Numbered from the stretch's first letter, positions 21,526 to 32,514 are shown. The stretch: DNA of 64,000 nucleotides from Dama dama (GCF_033118175.1 NC_083693.1:26917981-26981980), one strand, 5' to 3'. Notes: a model not told the origin generated them from the sequence alone. A program made the numbers and translations.

Positions 21526-22276
21526 GCTCAGTTCAGTCACTCAGTCATATCTGACTCTCTGCAACCCCATGGACTGCAGCATGCCAGGATTCCCTGTCCA
21601 TCACCAACTCCCTGAGCTTACTCAAACTCATGTCCATCGAGTCGGTGATACCATCCAACCATCTCATCCTCTGTCATTCCCTTCTCCTCCTGCCTTCAAT
21701 CTTTCCCAGCATCAGGGTCTTTTCAAATGAGTCAGTTCTTCACATCAGGTGGCCAAAGTAATGGAGTTTTAGCTTCAGCATCATTTCTTCCAATGAATAT
21801 TCAGGACTGATTTCCTTCAGGATGGACTGGTTGGATCTCCTTGCAGTCCAAGGGACTCTCAAGAGTCTTCTCCAACACCACAGTTCAAAAGCATCAATTC
21901 TTCAGTGCTCAGCTTTCTTTAGAGTCCAACTCTCACATCTATTCATGACTACTGGAAAAACCATAACTTTGACTACACTGACCTTTGTTGGCAAAGTACT
22001 GTCTTTGCTTTTTAATATGTTGTCTAGGTTTGTCATAGCCTTTCTTCCAAGGAGCAAGCATCTTTTAATTTCATGGCTGCAGTCACCATCTGCAGTGATT
22101 TTGGAGCCCCCAAAAATAAAGCCTCTCACTGTTTCCTTTATTTCCCCATCTATTTGCCATGAAGTGATGGGACCGGATGCCATGATCTTAGTTTTCTGAA
22201 TGTTGAGCTTTAAGCCAACTTTTCCACTCTCCTCTTTCACTTTCATCAAGAGGCTCTTTAGTTCTTCTTCACTAAA
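21526..22276 (-). mobile_element. BovB LINE 3' end, 0.75 kb
   Basis: From the 3' terminus ('cagttcagtcactcagtcat') to a 5' truncation after 'gaggctctttagttcttctt'. It includes the coding end after the RT palm: the minus frame 22249-21902 has 'SHEIKRCLLLGRK'. The truncation is the usual 5' type. Confidence 0.93.
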
Positions 22277-22764
22277 GATTCATAGATATGACTGAGCTAT
22301 TTTTTTGCCATCAATCTAGCAGAAGGATGTTTTTAAAAATGCTAATAGTCATATGTGGCTAAGCACTATGCTTCTAGATGGAAGAGAGTGATGAGAAATA
22401 AGACTGAGCTTGCAATTTAAGGCATAATTGGCTCAGTGCATTTTCAACTGGTTGCCAATGGGAGAATCTGAAAACAAATGTGATAGGATTAGGAACACTA
22501 AATTGGAAATATTGTGTAGAATTAACTGGAATTAGTTAGTTAGTTCAGTCGCTCAGTCGTGTCCAACTCTTTGTGACCCCATGAATCACAGCACACCAGA
22601 ATCAACTGGAATAGGAAGGGGCAAATGGGTGGGGAGCTCAGTTAGGAGCCCACTGGAGGATAAGAGCAAGGATTAATGTGGACCAGAGTCCTGAGGGCAG
22701 TGGTGGAGTTGAAGAGAGGCAGGTTGGCTTGAGAGACCTAACGGAAAAAAAAAAAGAAAAGATT
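22277..22764. other. No recognised gene; holds a minute BovB insertion
   Basis: Unique-looking apart from the BovB scrap at 22534-22597. Confidence 0.45.
22534..22597 (-). mobile_element. 64-bp BovB 3'-end insertion with TSD
   Basis: 'gttcagtcgctcagtcgtgt' through 'accccatgaatcacagcaca' is the last part of BovB. Flanks 'agaattaactggaata' (22518-22533) and 'agaatcaactggaata' (22598-22613) form a 16-bp TSD with one mismatch, so this is a complete, extremely 5'-truncated insertion. Confidence 0.88.
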
Positions 22765-23143
22765 TGGTATCTAAAAACTTCAGCACTACTTACAATAGCC
22801 AGGACATGGAAACAACCTAAATGTCCATTAAAAGAGTAAAGGATAAAGAAGATGTGGTACATATACACAATGGGGTATTACTTGGCCAAAAAAAGGAATG
22901 AAAATGAGTCATTTGTAGAGACATGGATGGACCTAAAGACTGACATACAGAGTGAAGAAGATCAGAAAGAGAAAAACAAATATCATGTATTAATGCATAT
23001 ACATGGAACCTAGAAAAATGGTACAGATGAACCTATCTGCAAAGCAGAAATAGAAACACAGACACAGAGAACAAACATTTGGATACCAAGGGGGAAAAGG
23101 GTCGGGGGAGTGGATGAATCAGGAGACTGAGATTGTGGAGAGA
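22765..23143 (+). mobile_element. Ruminant L1 3' UTR
   Basis: 'acaatagccaggacatggaa', 'ggtattacttggccaaaaaa', 'aacaaatatcatgtattaat' and 'gagaacaaacatttggatac' in L1 order. It runs into a GATA-type microsatellite instead of a normal poly-A end. Confidence 0.88.
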
Positions 23144-23272
23144 TGAATAGATAGACAGATAGATAGATAGATGGATTGAAAGATAGAAGACTAGATAGGT
23201 ACATGAATAGACAGATGATAAAGGCAGTTAAATGGATAGCTAGATGAATAGGTAGATAGATAGATGATAGTT
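23144..23272. repeat. Degenerate (GATA)n microsatellite
   Basis: Repeated 'agatagatagat' units with interruptions ('gaaagatagaagactagata'), directly after the L1 fragment. Confidence 0.9.
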
Positions 23273-23721
23273 ACATATATACGTGTGGGCCATACATACA
23301 TACATAATTTTGCCAAAAAAAAAAAATTTTATGAAGAAACAAATGCTGCTTACCCCCCTGGTCCTCACACCTCCACTATGCCCCCAAACCAATCATCCCA
23401 TGCAGTCTACTGAACCTCTTGCCATGCTCTCTCCTGGTTATTTGACTTTCCATCCATTGCAGCTCTTCCTGGAATATTCGTGAGTATTGTTCAGTAATGG
23501 TTTTCTGCAGATCTTGCATTGCCCTCTTATAATGAATGACCATCAATCCTCCTGGGAACCTGTGTTCTATTGATTAGACAATCTCTTGTCATCTCACCCT
23601 GAAGGTTCTTGTAGTGTCAAACTATATAAAGAAGTTCTGTTGACTAGTAGGACATACGAAAGTAGGAAGTCAGCAGACTGGACATGGAAGCTGAATAGTT
23701 AACACATTTTCTGATGGGAGC
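23273..23721. other. Mostly unrecognised; weak L2-like patch
   Basis: Positions 23345-23485 are pyrimidine-rich and end 'cagctcttcctggaatattc', reminiscent of the L2 3' coding end; too diverged for a firm call. Confidence 0.35.
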
Positions 23722-23965
23722 CAGCAGCCTTAGCAATCAGAAGGTCTGGGCTTAACCTATGAAACCTGCCCTTCCTGTCTATGTGTCCTCAGGCAAATTG
23801 TTTAATCCTTTTGATCCCCCTTTTCTTCATCTGCATAGTGAGGGTTAACAATACTTACCTCATAAATCTGCTGTGTGAATTAAACAAGATTATGTATACA
23901 AAGTATGGCGCAAAACACCTAGTCCCTTGCGGTTAGCCAGTAAATGAGCATTTCTTCCTTCTTAG
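23722..23965 (+). mobile_element. MIR SINE, nearly complete
   Basis: 'gtgtcctcaggcaaattgtt', 'cccttttcttcatctgcata', 'aatacttacctcataaatct', 'gtgtgaattaaacaagatta': full MIR core and downstream part. Confidence 0.85.
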
Positions 23966-24039
23966 TTACATAAATGTAGATCTTCACTAAATATAAAATA
24001 GAGAAGAAAAGATGGGAAAAAGAGGACTAAGACAAGATA

Positions 24040-24575
24040 TTCTCTTTTTTTTTAATTTTAACATTTTATTTTATATTGGAGTATAGCCAGTTCCTTGGTG
24101 GCTCAGTGGTAAAGAATTCGCCTGCCAATGCAGGAGATGTGGGTTAGATCTCTGGTCTGGGAAGATCTCCTCGCAAGGAAATGGCAACCCACTCAAATAT
24201 TCTTGCCTGGAGAATCCCATGGACTGAGGAGCCTGGTGGGTGGCAAAGAGTTGGACAACTGAAAAACAACAACAAATAGCCAATTAACAATGTTGTGATA
24301 GTTTCAGATAGCACAGAGAAGGGACTCAGCCATACATATACACATATCCATTCTTCCCCAGATTTCCCTCTAGTCCAGGCTTCCACATGACACTGAACAG
24401 AGGTCCCTGTGCTATACAGTTGGTTCTTGTTGATTATCCATTTTAAATAAAGCAGCGTATACATGTCCACCCCAAACTCCCTAACTATCCCTTCTCCTGG
24501 TCTTTCCCCACTGGCAACCATAAGTTCACTTTCTAAGTCTGTGAATCTATCGCTGCTTTGTAAATAAGTTCCTCT
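24040..24575 (-). mobile_element. Ruminant L1 3' UTR, interrupted by a SINE
   Basis: Oligo-T start, 'ttttatattggagtatag', then after the SINE 'caattaacaatgttgtgata', 'cctgtgctatacagttggtt' and 'ccccactggcaaccataagt', all reverse complement of ruminant L1 3' end. The 170-codon frame across it is not a gene. Confidence 0.88.
24090..24275 (+). mobile_element. Bov-tA SINE nested in antisense L1
   Basis: Head 'ttccttggtggctcagtggt', body to 'gttggacaactgaaaaacaa'. Flanks 'atagccagtt' (24083-24092) and 'atagccaatt' (24276-24285) are a 10-bp TSD with one mismatch, partly overlapping the head. Confidence 0.9.
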
Positions 24576-24659
24576 TGAAAGTCTCCTCAAACTTGAATAG
24601 CTATTGAGAAGCTTATTGTTTGCAGAGGTCTTCACCAACAAAACATCAAGAATCATGTT

Positions 24660-25210
24660 TCACTGTTTCTGCTGCTTATTGCTACATAGAAAATGACCCT
24701 GAAATTTAGTGACTTAAAATAGCAGCATTTACTTCAGTCAAAGGCCTGCCATTTGAGTCAGGATGAGAAGGCATAGCTCAGCTGTGATCTAGCCAGTATC
24801 AGCTCTTGTGAAGGTTCATTTCCTGACACATTAACCGTTGCTGCCTACTGTTGGCTGGGACCTCATGGAGGCTTTCTCTGAGGTCTTTGCTTCACGGCAT
24901 GGTGGCTGGGTTCCCAGAGTGAGTGTTCCTGAAGGATCAGGTGGAAGCTGTATTCTTTCTGTAATTCAACTTCAAAAGTCATACTGTGTCACTTCCAGCA
25001 TAGTCACAGTTCCACCAAAGTTCAAGAGGAAGCAACACAGAACCTGCCTCTCAATGGCGAAGTGCCAAGGTCACATTGACACACGAGGGGATACATTGGT
25101 TCAGGAATCTTTGGAAAATGCAATCTGTCACATTCCCCAACCAGTCACAGACTCAGAGGAAACTTTCACCTCTGCATTTTTGGGAGGACACACCTCATAC
25201 TTTGTGTAAC
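24660..25210 (+). mobile_element. Ancient interspersed repeat, family not named (copy 2)
   Basis: 'attgctacatagaaaatgac', 'aaatttagtgacttaaaata' and 'gtgtcacttccagcatagtc' follow the same consensus outline as 21055-21520. The 123-codon frame 24838-25209 lies wholly inside and has no known domain. Confidence 0.5.
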
Positions 25211-25924
25211 ACCCAGTAAGGCCATGGCATTACCTATTTTGGGGGTATTTCCTTCCTGGTGTGGGTGAAGGTGTTCAAAGGTCCATGAGGTATGTCTTCA
25301 GTAAAAGTGAGATAACTCTTGCTCATAAATATAATACATTTTTCTGTTGGAAAAGGGAAGGAGGGAGGGAGGGACAGAAGGAGAGAGAGGAGAAGGAAGG
25401 AAAGAATATATAGAAAAAATACCCATCCAACCATCTCCTAAGCAGAATCATATACCTAGTCCTGTAAACTGATTTTTTAAAAATCTTTCCATGGCACAGT
25501 GGTCCATTTTAAGAATCAGTTGTATGTGTTTAACTAATTCCCTGCTGATGCAATATTTCTAATGCTTGCAATTTTTGCCACTGTAAAAATATAAGAAAAT
25601 GCACTTTCTATTAAAACATACTTCAGGACTCTTATCTTGGTATTTCCTTAAGCCTTAAATTAAATTGTCTATGAATTTTAAATTAGGGTTTTCTTTTTTT
25701 TAAAGGAAAGAGTAAGGTTTCTGGCCCAATTACTCCTTCAAAGACTCTTGATAACACCCTGATAAGACCGGATAACACTCCGCTCTCCTAATTACTTCAA
25801 AAACTCACTTAGAGTTAAAAATGGCAATTAGTATTTCATTGCTATATATCTGTACATAAATTTATAGTTGCACAGCAATATATTTATTTGCACATACGTC
25901 AAGCATAATCTAGTGGTTTATGTT
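25211..25924. other. No recognised gene or transposon
   Basis: Contains the purine-rich block at 25349-25408 and otherwise AT-rich unique-looking sequence. Confidence 0.45.
25349..25408. repeat. GA-rich low-complexity tract
   Basis: 'ggaaggagggagggagggac' followed by 'gagagagaggagaaggaagg'; an almost pure purine strand. Confidence 0.88.
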
Positions 25925-26065
25925 AATTATTTTATTTAATTCTTAAGCCAACTCTATGAAGCATGTTTTAATATCCTTATCCTACTGATAATAAAGAGAC
26001 TCACAGAAGTTAAGTTTCATCTTCAAGGACTTCTGAGCCAGCAAGTGGTAGCTCCCTATATATAT
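25925..26065 (-). mobile_element. MIR SINE
   Basis: 'attattttatttaattctta', 'agccaactctatgaagcatg', 'gagactcacagaagttaagt' and 'gagccagcaagtggtagctc' are the reverse complement of the MIR core. Confidence 0.75.
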
Positions 26066-26329
26066 GTTATATAAGGGGACTGGGGTGAGCTTCATGGATC
26101 CCCCTATATAGCATATATTTCCACTGAAGTGCATATAAATTATAAGCAGAAGCAAAACTGGATTAACATTTATACACAGAGTCTTTCACGGCAATTTCTT
26201 ATTCTAAAGTTCTCCAGTGGTTGCTTATTATTTGATCAATCATGCTCTTTCCACGTCTACCCTCTTTCATTCACAGCTGATGTTCCTGCTTGACCTTGGC
26301 TATATCTTTCACTAGCTTTCCCTGACCTT

Positions 26330-26830
26330 TAGCCCTGCATCTCCTGTTCCTTTTATTTCCATCACTGATTCTCTTTCTCCTCACCACCATCCTTAGAATG
26401 GGCCTTCCAGAAGCCACATTCTTCTCTCTGCTTACTGCTCCTTTAATACTCACTCTAGGATGGGGAACACATGTAAATCCATGGCTGATTCATGTCAATA
26501 ACCACTATAATATTGTAAAGTAATTAGCCTCCAACTAATAAAAATAAATGGAAAAAAAAGAAAAAGAAAAGAAAAATTAAAAAAAAACTGCTCACTCCAG
26601 GAGAGCTCATCTATCCTCATAGCTTTAAACATCACGTCTATGATGCTGATGACTCATAAATGTACATTTCCAGCCCCATCTTCAATCAAGGCAAAACCTC
26701 ACTCATCACAGAGCTCCTGTTCCCTGTCTCTTCTCCTACTGGACACATTCAGTTGTGTATCCTACTGTTACCACACATTTAAAACAGAAGACATCATCCG
26801 CCCACAAAACTAAATTTCCAAACTCCCCTT
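26330..26830 (+). mobile_element. L2 ORF2 remnant, split by a tiny L1
   Basis: Left part ends 'taatactcactctagga' and right part resumes 'gagctcatctatcctcatag', contiguous in L2. The region around 26638-26650 corresponds to the L2 RT palm ('gctgatgactcataaatgta'), followed by 'catttccagccccatcttca'. Degenerate. Confidence 0.6.
26461..26590 (+). mobile_element. Short L1 3'-end insertion with TSD
   Basis: 'tggggaacacatgtaaatcc' to 'attgtaaagtaattagcctc' plus an A-rich tail is the end of ruminant L1. Flanks 'ctcactctagga' (26449-26460) and 'ctcactccagga' (26591-26602) are a 12-bp TSD with one mismatch. Confidence 0.88.
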
Positions 26831-27996
26831 TGTGGTCAGTGATACCACCTTTTCACTTTGCGGGTTGTTCATGCCATCTGTTTCTACCCAAATTTTGGAG
26901 AAATACCATAACCCGAATGATTCTTTTATTGATTTGATTTTCATTGTTATAAAGAGCTAAAGGAGAAAATGGAATACATGCTTAGAGATGTTCTTCAAAT
27001 CTTTAGCTAAATTCTCTCTCTCTTTCTCTGCAGTTATCAAAACAGTATGATACTGGCATAAAAGCAGACATATAGATCAAATGAACAAAATAGACAGCAT
27101 AAAAATATACCTGTACATATATGTCAGTTACCATAGGACTAAGAGGTTAAAGATGATGGAGAAAGGATATTCACGTCAATAAATTGTTTCGGAAAACTGG
27201 ATAGTCACATGCCAAAGAATGAAACACCAGTCACAAAAACAAAACAAAGCAAAACTCAAAATGGATTAAATAATTGAACATAAGACCTGAAGTCATAAAA
27301 CCCCTAGAAGAAAATACAAGAGGCAAGCTCCTTAACATTTGACTTGGCAATGCTTTTTTTGGATTTGACAGGAAAAGCAATAGCAACAAAAGCAAAAGTA
27401 TACAAGAAGGGCTTTATGAAACTGAAAATCTTCTGCACATCAAAGGAAACCATCATCAAAATGAAAGGGAAGCCTCCTGGATGTGTGAAAATATTTGTAA
27501 ACCATATATCCAATAAAGGGTTAATATATAAACATACAAGACCTCACACAGCTCAATAGCAAAAAAGAAATAACCCAGTTAAAAATTGGCAAAGGGCTTA
27601 AACATTTTTCCAAAGATGATAAACAAATGAACAACAAGTATGTGTAAATTGCTCAGCATTTCTGTTCACCAGGGAAATGCAAATCAAAACGACAATTATA
27701 TCTCACCTCAAACCTATTAGGATGGCTCTTATCAAATGACAAGAAATAACACTGATGAGGATGAAGAGAAAAGGGAATACTTACACACTGTTGGTGGGAA
27801 TGTAACATGGAAAATAGTATGATGGCTCCTCAAGAAATTAAAAACAAAACTAACAGTAATCTCACTTTTGAGTATACGTCCATGGGAAATGGAATCACCT
27901 TGAAGACATATCTGCAAACCCATGTTTGCAGCAGCATTACTCACAACATCAAGGTAGGGAGACAACCTCAGTGTCCATCAGTGGATGATAAATAAA

Positions 27997-28073
27997 AATG
28001 TGATATATATATGTATATATATATATATGTGATATATATATATACATACATATATATATACACACACACAATG
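27997..28073. repeat. (AT)n/(GTAT)n/(CA)n compound microsatellite
   Basis: 'gatatatatatgtatatata' then 'gtgatatatatatatacata' and a short CA run; expanded inside the L1. Confidence 0.9.
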
Positions 28074-28208
28074 GAATATTATTCAGGTATCAAGAGGAGG
28101 AATTTTTTAATTTGGGACAACATAGATGAACCTGGAGGGCATGATGCAACTTGAAATAAACTAGAAAGAAAAACATAAATATCACATGGCATGACTTATT
28201 TACATGTG

Positions 28209-28249
28209 GAATTCTAAAAACAAACAAACAAACAAACAAAAAAAAACAA
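28209..28249. repeat. (CAAA)n tract in L1 3' UTR
   Basis: Four to five CAAA units followed by an A run, at the place where the L1 3' UTR is naturally A-rich. Confidence 0.8.
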
Positions 28250-28779
28250 GGTCAAATTCATAAAGCAGTTGCCAGGGCTGGGGATTGGAAAAAACAGGGA
28301 TAGGCTGGTTGGTAAAAGCGTACAACCTCGGTACTGGTTGGTAAAACCTTGAATTGTAAAATTATAAAGTTCTCAGGATCTAATCTATAATGTGGAGACT
28401 ATAATTAATAACATTGTATTGAATAATTGAAATTCACTAAGAGAAAAGGACTTAAATGTTCTCACACACACGAAAAAAGACAAATACGTGAAGTGATGAA
28501 TATGTTAGTTGACATTAAATCCGCGAGGTGATTCTTATATAATGTAAAAGAATACTATGTATAGAATAATATATGACCTTTTTATTTTTCAATTATACCT
28601 TAGTAAAGCTAGAAAATAAATAAATAAGATAAAATCTGACCTCAGCATATTTTCCCCTATGTTCTTCATTACTCAAAGCCATGTGTTCTACATTTTCATG
28701 AAAATAAAATCCTCAGGTTTTTTTTTTCATGTCTCTTTTTCACCTCCCTGCTCCACATAAGTAGATAACAGTGTTTCAG

Positions 28780-28975
28780 GGAGAAGTACTCACATCTTTC
28801 TTATCTTTATATCACTTAGTTGGTATTATGCCAGGCTCGAAAGGTACTCAAGAAATATTTGTTGAATTGAATGAATTTTCCTAATCAGATGTGCTTTGAA
28901 AACAGAGTCTTTTGTACAAGGACAAAAAAATAAACACTTAGTAGGAGCTTAATAAATATTCATTGATTGATTAGA
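28780..28975 (+). mobile_element. L2 3'-terminal sequences (two successive ends)
   Basis: 'ccaggctcgaaaggtactca' then 'agaaatatttgttgaattga' at 28831-28870, and again 'acacttagtaggagcttaat' with 'aaatattcattgattgatt' at 28934-28972. Both resemble the L2 terminus; the second may be a separate small fragment. Confidence 0.55.
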
Positions 28976-30483
28976 ATGGGCTAGCCTGGTTTCATAATTC
29001 AGGCAAATATGGAAAATAAACTGCCATCTCAGGCTGGCTTCTTCTCCCAGAATTGAGTGAAGATGAATTATCCCTTTGAGTCATATAAGATGAGTATCTG
29101 GCCTGGCATCCATAGAGAAAAGTAAATTAGATTTTTAAAATAGTTTCAGGGTTAACAATGTAAGATGTTATTAGTAACACAAGTAAGGAACCATTATTAA
29201 TGTAGTCTATGACCTTTATCTTGATGTACCAGAATAAGAGATTTATACATCAGAATGGGATGAATTGTTCATTTTCATCAGGTTTTGGAAACAAAGGGCA
29301 GAAACTCAAATTGGGAACATTCAGATTTGTCTGAGGCCCAACTGGAGAATGCACTGCAATTTCCCAGGGTCTGTACAAGGCCTTCAGAAACCCAATCAGC
29401 CCCGAGGGAGATGAGATTTAAGAGGAAGAAAGCTACTTTTTACATATAAATATGTAAGTAATAACTAGCAGTAATTAAAAAGGAAATAAAGGAAATCCAA
29501 AAACCATATATGTCAGTTTAATGAGATTTGGGAAAAAAATATGCTATTCCTTTAAGATTTGCTTCAATACGACAGGGTCCCTTTAACACATTTCTCATTG
29601 GATTTAATAGAGGTTAAAGAGATTTAACCAATCTTTCCCTAGATTTGTTAAATATTAAGCAGATTTTATAAACTGCCCAGAGATTTCAATACTAGTAATT
29701 GTGGAATTAGTAAATCTCCCTTTCTACTTGTTAGTACCCTCTGTAATTGAACAGAGAGAGGGTGTAAGCAACATGAAGATTTAGCATTTAGACTGCTATT
29801 GAAAGAAAAAAAAAGATTCAAAAATGTGCTTAAGACTTAACAAATATTGTCTCAACTCAGGAAAATAAATATGGAATGAAAATAGCCCTAATTGCTTGCT
29901 CTGAGGCAAGTGTTCAATTTACCAATTTTTTAAATGTATTTAATAAATAGATTATTAAATCAAGTGCAATGCTCATTAAAGATCGTATCAATTTAAGGAA
30001 TTCATCTCAGCTATGATTTATTCAATCTAATGCCCCATTGATTAAACGTTCTTCAGCTCTCAAAAAGTCCACTTCAGGTTTAATAGGTATCAGGTCAATT
30101 TAGAAAAGCATTTAGCATGCATGAAAACCAACAAGCGAGGAAGTGATTTGTACAAGCCGTGCTGCAGGCGCCATAAGTGGGAGTGATGTTGGGAAATAGT
30201 GTCCTTAAAATGCTACTTAAAAGCATTTCAGAGGGAAAATACTGCAATTTCGTAAGCTTCTCAAGTGTCTCTAAGTGGGACAGATGGGAGTAAATGACAT
30301 AAGCTGGGGAGAGGGTGGTAGAAGGGAGAAGCTCTTGAGAACAGACCTAGGTATATGACTTTCTAAAATACCTGCCTAATGGTTAAAGTGCCTTCCCTAA
30401 AGTCATGTGAATTAGGGCCTTAACTACAGCTCATGGGTTCCAAGGATACATTTCATTCTTCTCAGTATTATGTCCCCAGGATG
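28976..30483. other. Repeat-poor interval
   Basis: Roughly 1.5 kb with no repeat I can name. The central part (29440-30330) is listed separately as a candidate conserved element. Confidence 0.5.
29440..30330. promoter_or_regulatory. Candidate conserved non-coding element (repeat-free AT-rich island)
   Basis: About 0.9 kb without transposons, microsatellites or long frames, rich in TAAT/ATTA cores and phrases such as 'agccctaattgcttgctctg' and 'aaggaattcatctcagctat'. Such texture is typical of homeobox-bound developmental enhancers near gene deserts. This is an inference; conservation cannot be tested here. Confidence 0.3.
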
Positions 30484-30640
30484 TGCGTGCTCAGTAGCTC
30501 AGCTGTATCTGACTTTTTGCCATCCCATGGACTGGCGTCCACTAGGCTCCTCTGTCCATAGAATTTCCCAGGCAAGAGTACTGGAGTAGGATCTCATTTC
30601 CTTCTCCAGAGAATCTTCCTGATCCGGAGATTGAATCTAG
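30484..30640 (-). mobile_element. Bov-tA SINE, head missing
   Basis: 'gtgctcagtagctcagctgt' through 'gatccggagattgaatctag' covers tail, body and B-box region; the last part of the tRNA head is absent. Confidence 0.88.
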
Positions 30641-31498
30641 GTCTACATGACAACTCAAAAGAGGCAGTGATCCCCACCATATGGAAAAAAAATCAAGAAA
30701 CATTTCTAAGCCTAGAAAATGCATGAAACATGGCAGGCAGGCAGGCAATACCCTGTCCCAGTGCTTAAGAGAAGAAATACAGGTGCAAAGTTAAATAAAT
30801 GGATTAGGGATGTTCTTTTCAGCAAATAATGCTAGAACAATAAATGTCCACATAAAATAATACCTGACCTCAGACTCACTCCTGACACACAAAAAATAAC
30901 TTGAGATGGTATAGGGATTTACCTGTAAAAGTTAGAATAAAGCTTTTGGAAGAAAATATATAGAAACGCCTTCACAAATTTGGGTAGGGCAAACATTTCC
31001 TATACAGAACACAAAAATCATTCATCATAAAAGAAGAATATGATTGATAGGACTTCATCAAAATGAAAAGGATATGCTTATCAAAAAGCATCATGAAGAT
31101 TAATTGGCAAGACATAGACAAGAAAAAATTTGGCATCATGTAATATTAGACAAGGAAATGCTATCCAGAATATATAAAGAAATTGACAAATTAATAACAA
31201 AAATACAAACAATTTCACTTTTAAAATGGACAAAAGATTTAAACTGATAAATCACTAAAAAAAAATATGAATGGACAATAAGTTTATGAGAAGACACTCA
31301 GCTAATCCTCAGGAAAGTGCTAAGTAAAACCAATTTAAAAAAAAAAAAAGAAAATATTTAGGAATATTTACCATAAAAAACCTTGATAATGTCAACTGTT
31401 GTAAAGGGAATTAAGAATTAAGTAACCAGAATGCTCATACACTGCTTGTAGAAATCACTCTGAAAACTCTGGTAAATTTTTTTATTAAGTTAAGCATT

Positions 31499-31529
31499 TG
31501 TTGTTGTTTAGTCACTAAGTCATGTCCAA
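31499..31529 (-). mobile_element. Minute SINE/BovB 3'-end scrap
   Basis: 'tgttgttgtttagtcactaa' plus 'gtcatgtcc' is about 30 bp of the shared BovA/BovB 3' terminus, in antisense, inside the old L1. No clear TSD. Confidence 0.6.
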
Positions 31530-31680
31530 GAAAGCCTAGATAGGCTATACCTCAACAATTCCGATCCTATGTATGTACCCAAAAGAAAGAACAAAAGCAA
31601 GTATCCACACAAGACTTATACAAAAAAGTTGAATGCAGTCGTATTTACAGTAGCCTTAAATTGAATATATAGCCTTCAAT

Positions 31681-31812
31681 TGGAGAAGGAAATGGCAACC
31701 CACTCCAGTATTCTTGACTGGAAAATCCCGTGGACAGAGGAGCCTGGCAGGCTACAGTCCATGGGGTCTCAAAATAGTCAGACACAACTTAGCGACTCAA
31801 CAAAGCAACCAC
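31681..31812 (+). mobile_element. 5'-truncated Bov-tA SINE
   Basis: Begins in the body, 'ggagaaggaaatggcaaccc', and ends 'acaacttagcgactcaacaa'. No head or B box. Confidence 0.9.
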
Positions 31813-32070
31813 ACAGTTGAGACACTAGTTACATGCTGATTGAGAGAGCGGGCGCCCTTCCAAGACCCCAGGTCCACACTCTGACCTGCACCTTACTCAA
31901 TGGGCAAAAGAAAGGAACCTCAATAAACCCAGAACCACACTCAGCAACTTCTTAACAATGCTGTGTAAGTAACTAGATGTACGAAGATGAGGGGATAGTG
32001 AAAATCAAGCAACTAACTGAAATTCTGAACGTCCTTTGAGTTCATTAGGGCCTTTCCCCACCTCAAAGGC

Positions 32071-32273
32071 TTTTTCCTGATGGCTCAGTCCTAAAGAGTC
32101 TTCCTGCAATGCAGGAGAACTGAGTTCGATCCCTGGGTCGGGAAGATCCTCTGGAGAATGAAAAGGGAACCCACTCCAGCATTCTTGCCTGGAGAATTCC
32201 ATGGACAGAGGAGCCTGACGGACTGCAGTCCATGGGGTCACAGAGAGTTGGACACAAATGAGTGACTAACATG
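32071..32273 (+). mobile_element. Bov-tA SINE, full length
   Basis: Head 'tttttcctgatggctcagtc', B box 'gagttcgatccctggg' well preserved, full body, tail 'gacacaaatgagtgactaac'. Confidence 0.93.
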
Positions 32274-32310
32274 TTAAATTGAATATAGTCATCAATATAT
32301 ATCCTAGCAT

Positions 32311-32514
32311 GGGGTTTCCCAGGTGGCTCAGTGGTAAAGAATCCACTTGCAATGCAGAATCCCTGGATCGGGAAGATCCCCTAGAGGAGGGCATGGTAAC
32401 CCACTCATTATTCTTGCCTGTGAAAATCCCACGGACAGAGGAAGCTGATGGGCTACAGTCCATAGGGTTGTAAAAAGTTAGACATGACTGAAGTGACTGG
32501 GCACACACACAAAC
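32311..32514 (+). mobile_element. Bov-tA SINE with 10-bp TSD
   Basis: Head 'ggggtttcccaggtggctca', a deletion in the B-box area, body, tail ending in (CA)n. Flanks 'atcctagcat' (32301-32310) and 'atcctggcat' (32515-32524). Confidence 0.92.

Larger units (their letters stand above)
27010..28625 (+). mobile_element. L1 ORF2 C-terminal end and 3' UTR, 1.6 kb
   Basis: Starts 'cagtatgatactggcataaa' in ORF2, passes 'gaaactgaaaatcttctgca' and 'aataacccagttaaaaattg', enters the 3' UTR and ends 'caattataccttagtaaagc'. Several frame breaks. An AT microsatellite has grown inside (27997-28073). Confidence 0.88.
31681..32273 (+). mobile_element. Composite insertion: SINE - unknown 258 bp - SINE
   Basis: A truncated Bov-tA (31681-31812), an unrecognised segment (31813-32070) and a full Bov-tA (32071-32273) together lie between direct repeats 'ttaaattgaatata' at 31656-31669 and 32274-32287. 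The similarity continues with one small gap for some ten more bases. This reads as one insertion of about 0.6 kb into L1. The middle segment matches no repeat I know. Confidence 0.55.

Noticed and set aside
21245..21730. 161-codon frame as a protein gene
   Set aside because: It starts in an ancient repeat and continues through a BovB 3' end in antisense; the protein is a repeat read-through.
23144..23272. CRISPR-like array from regularly spaced 'agat' repeats
   Set aside because: It is a degenerate GATA microsatellite with no spacers; the window is mammalian.
24144..24656. 170-codon minus-strand frame
   Set aside because: It reads across a Bov-tA SINE and an L1 3' UTR and has no domain.
25349..25408. 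Purine tract as a promoter or matrix attachment site
   Set aside because: Simple-sequence composition alone does not support a function and no other promoter feature is nearby.
32071..32273. tRNA gene, because of a well-kept B box
   Set aside because: The B box belongs to the tRNA-Glu-derived head of a SINE; the rest cannot fold into a cloverleaf and lacks tRNA ends.
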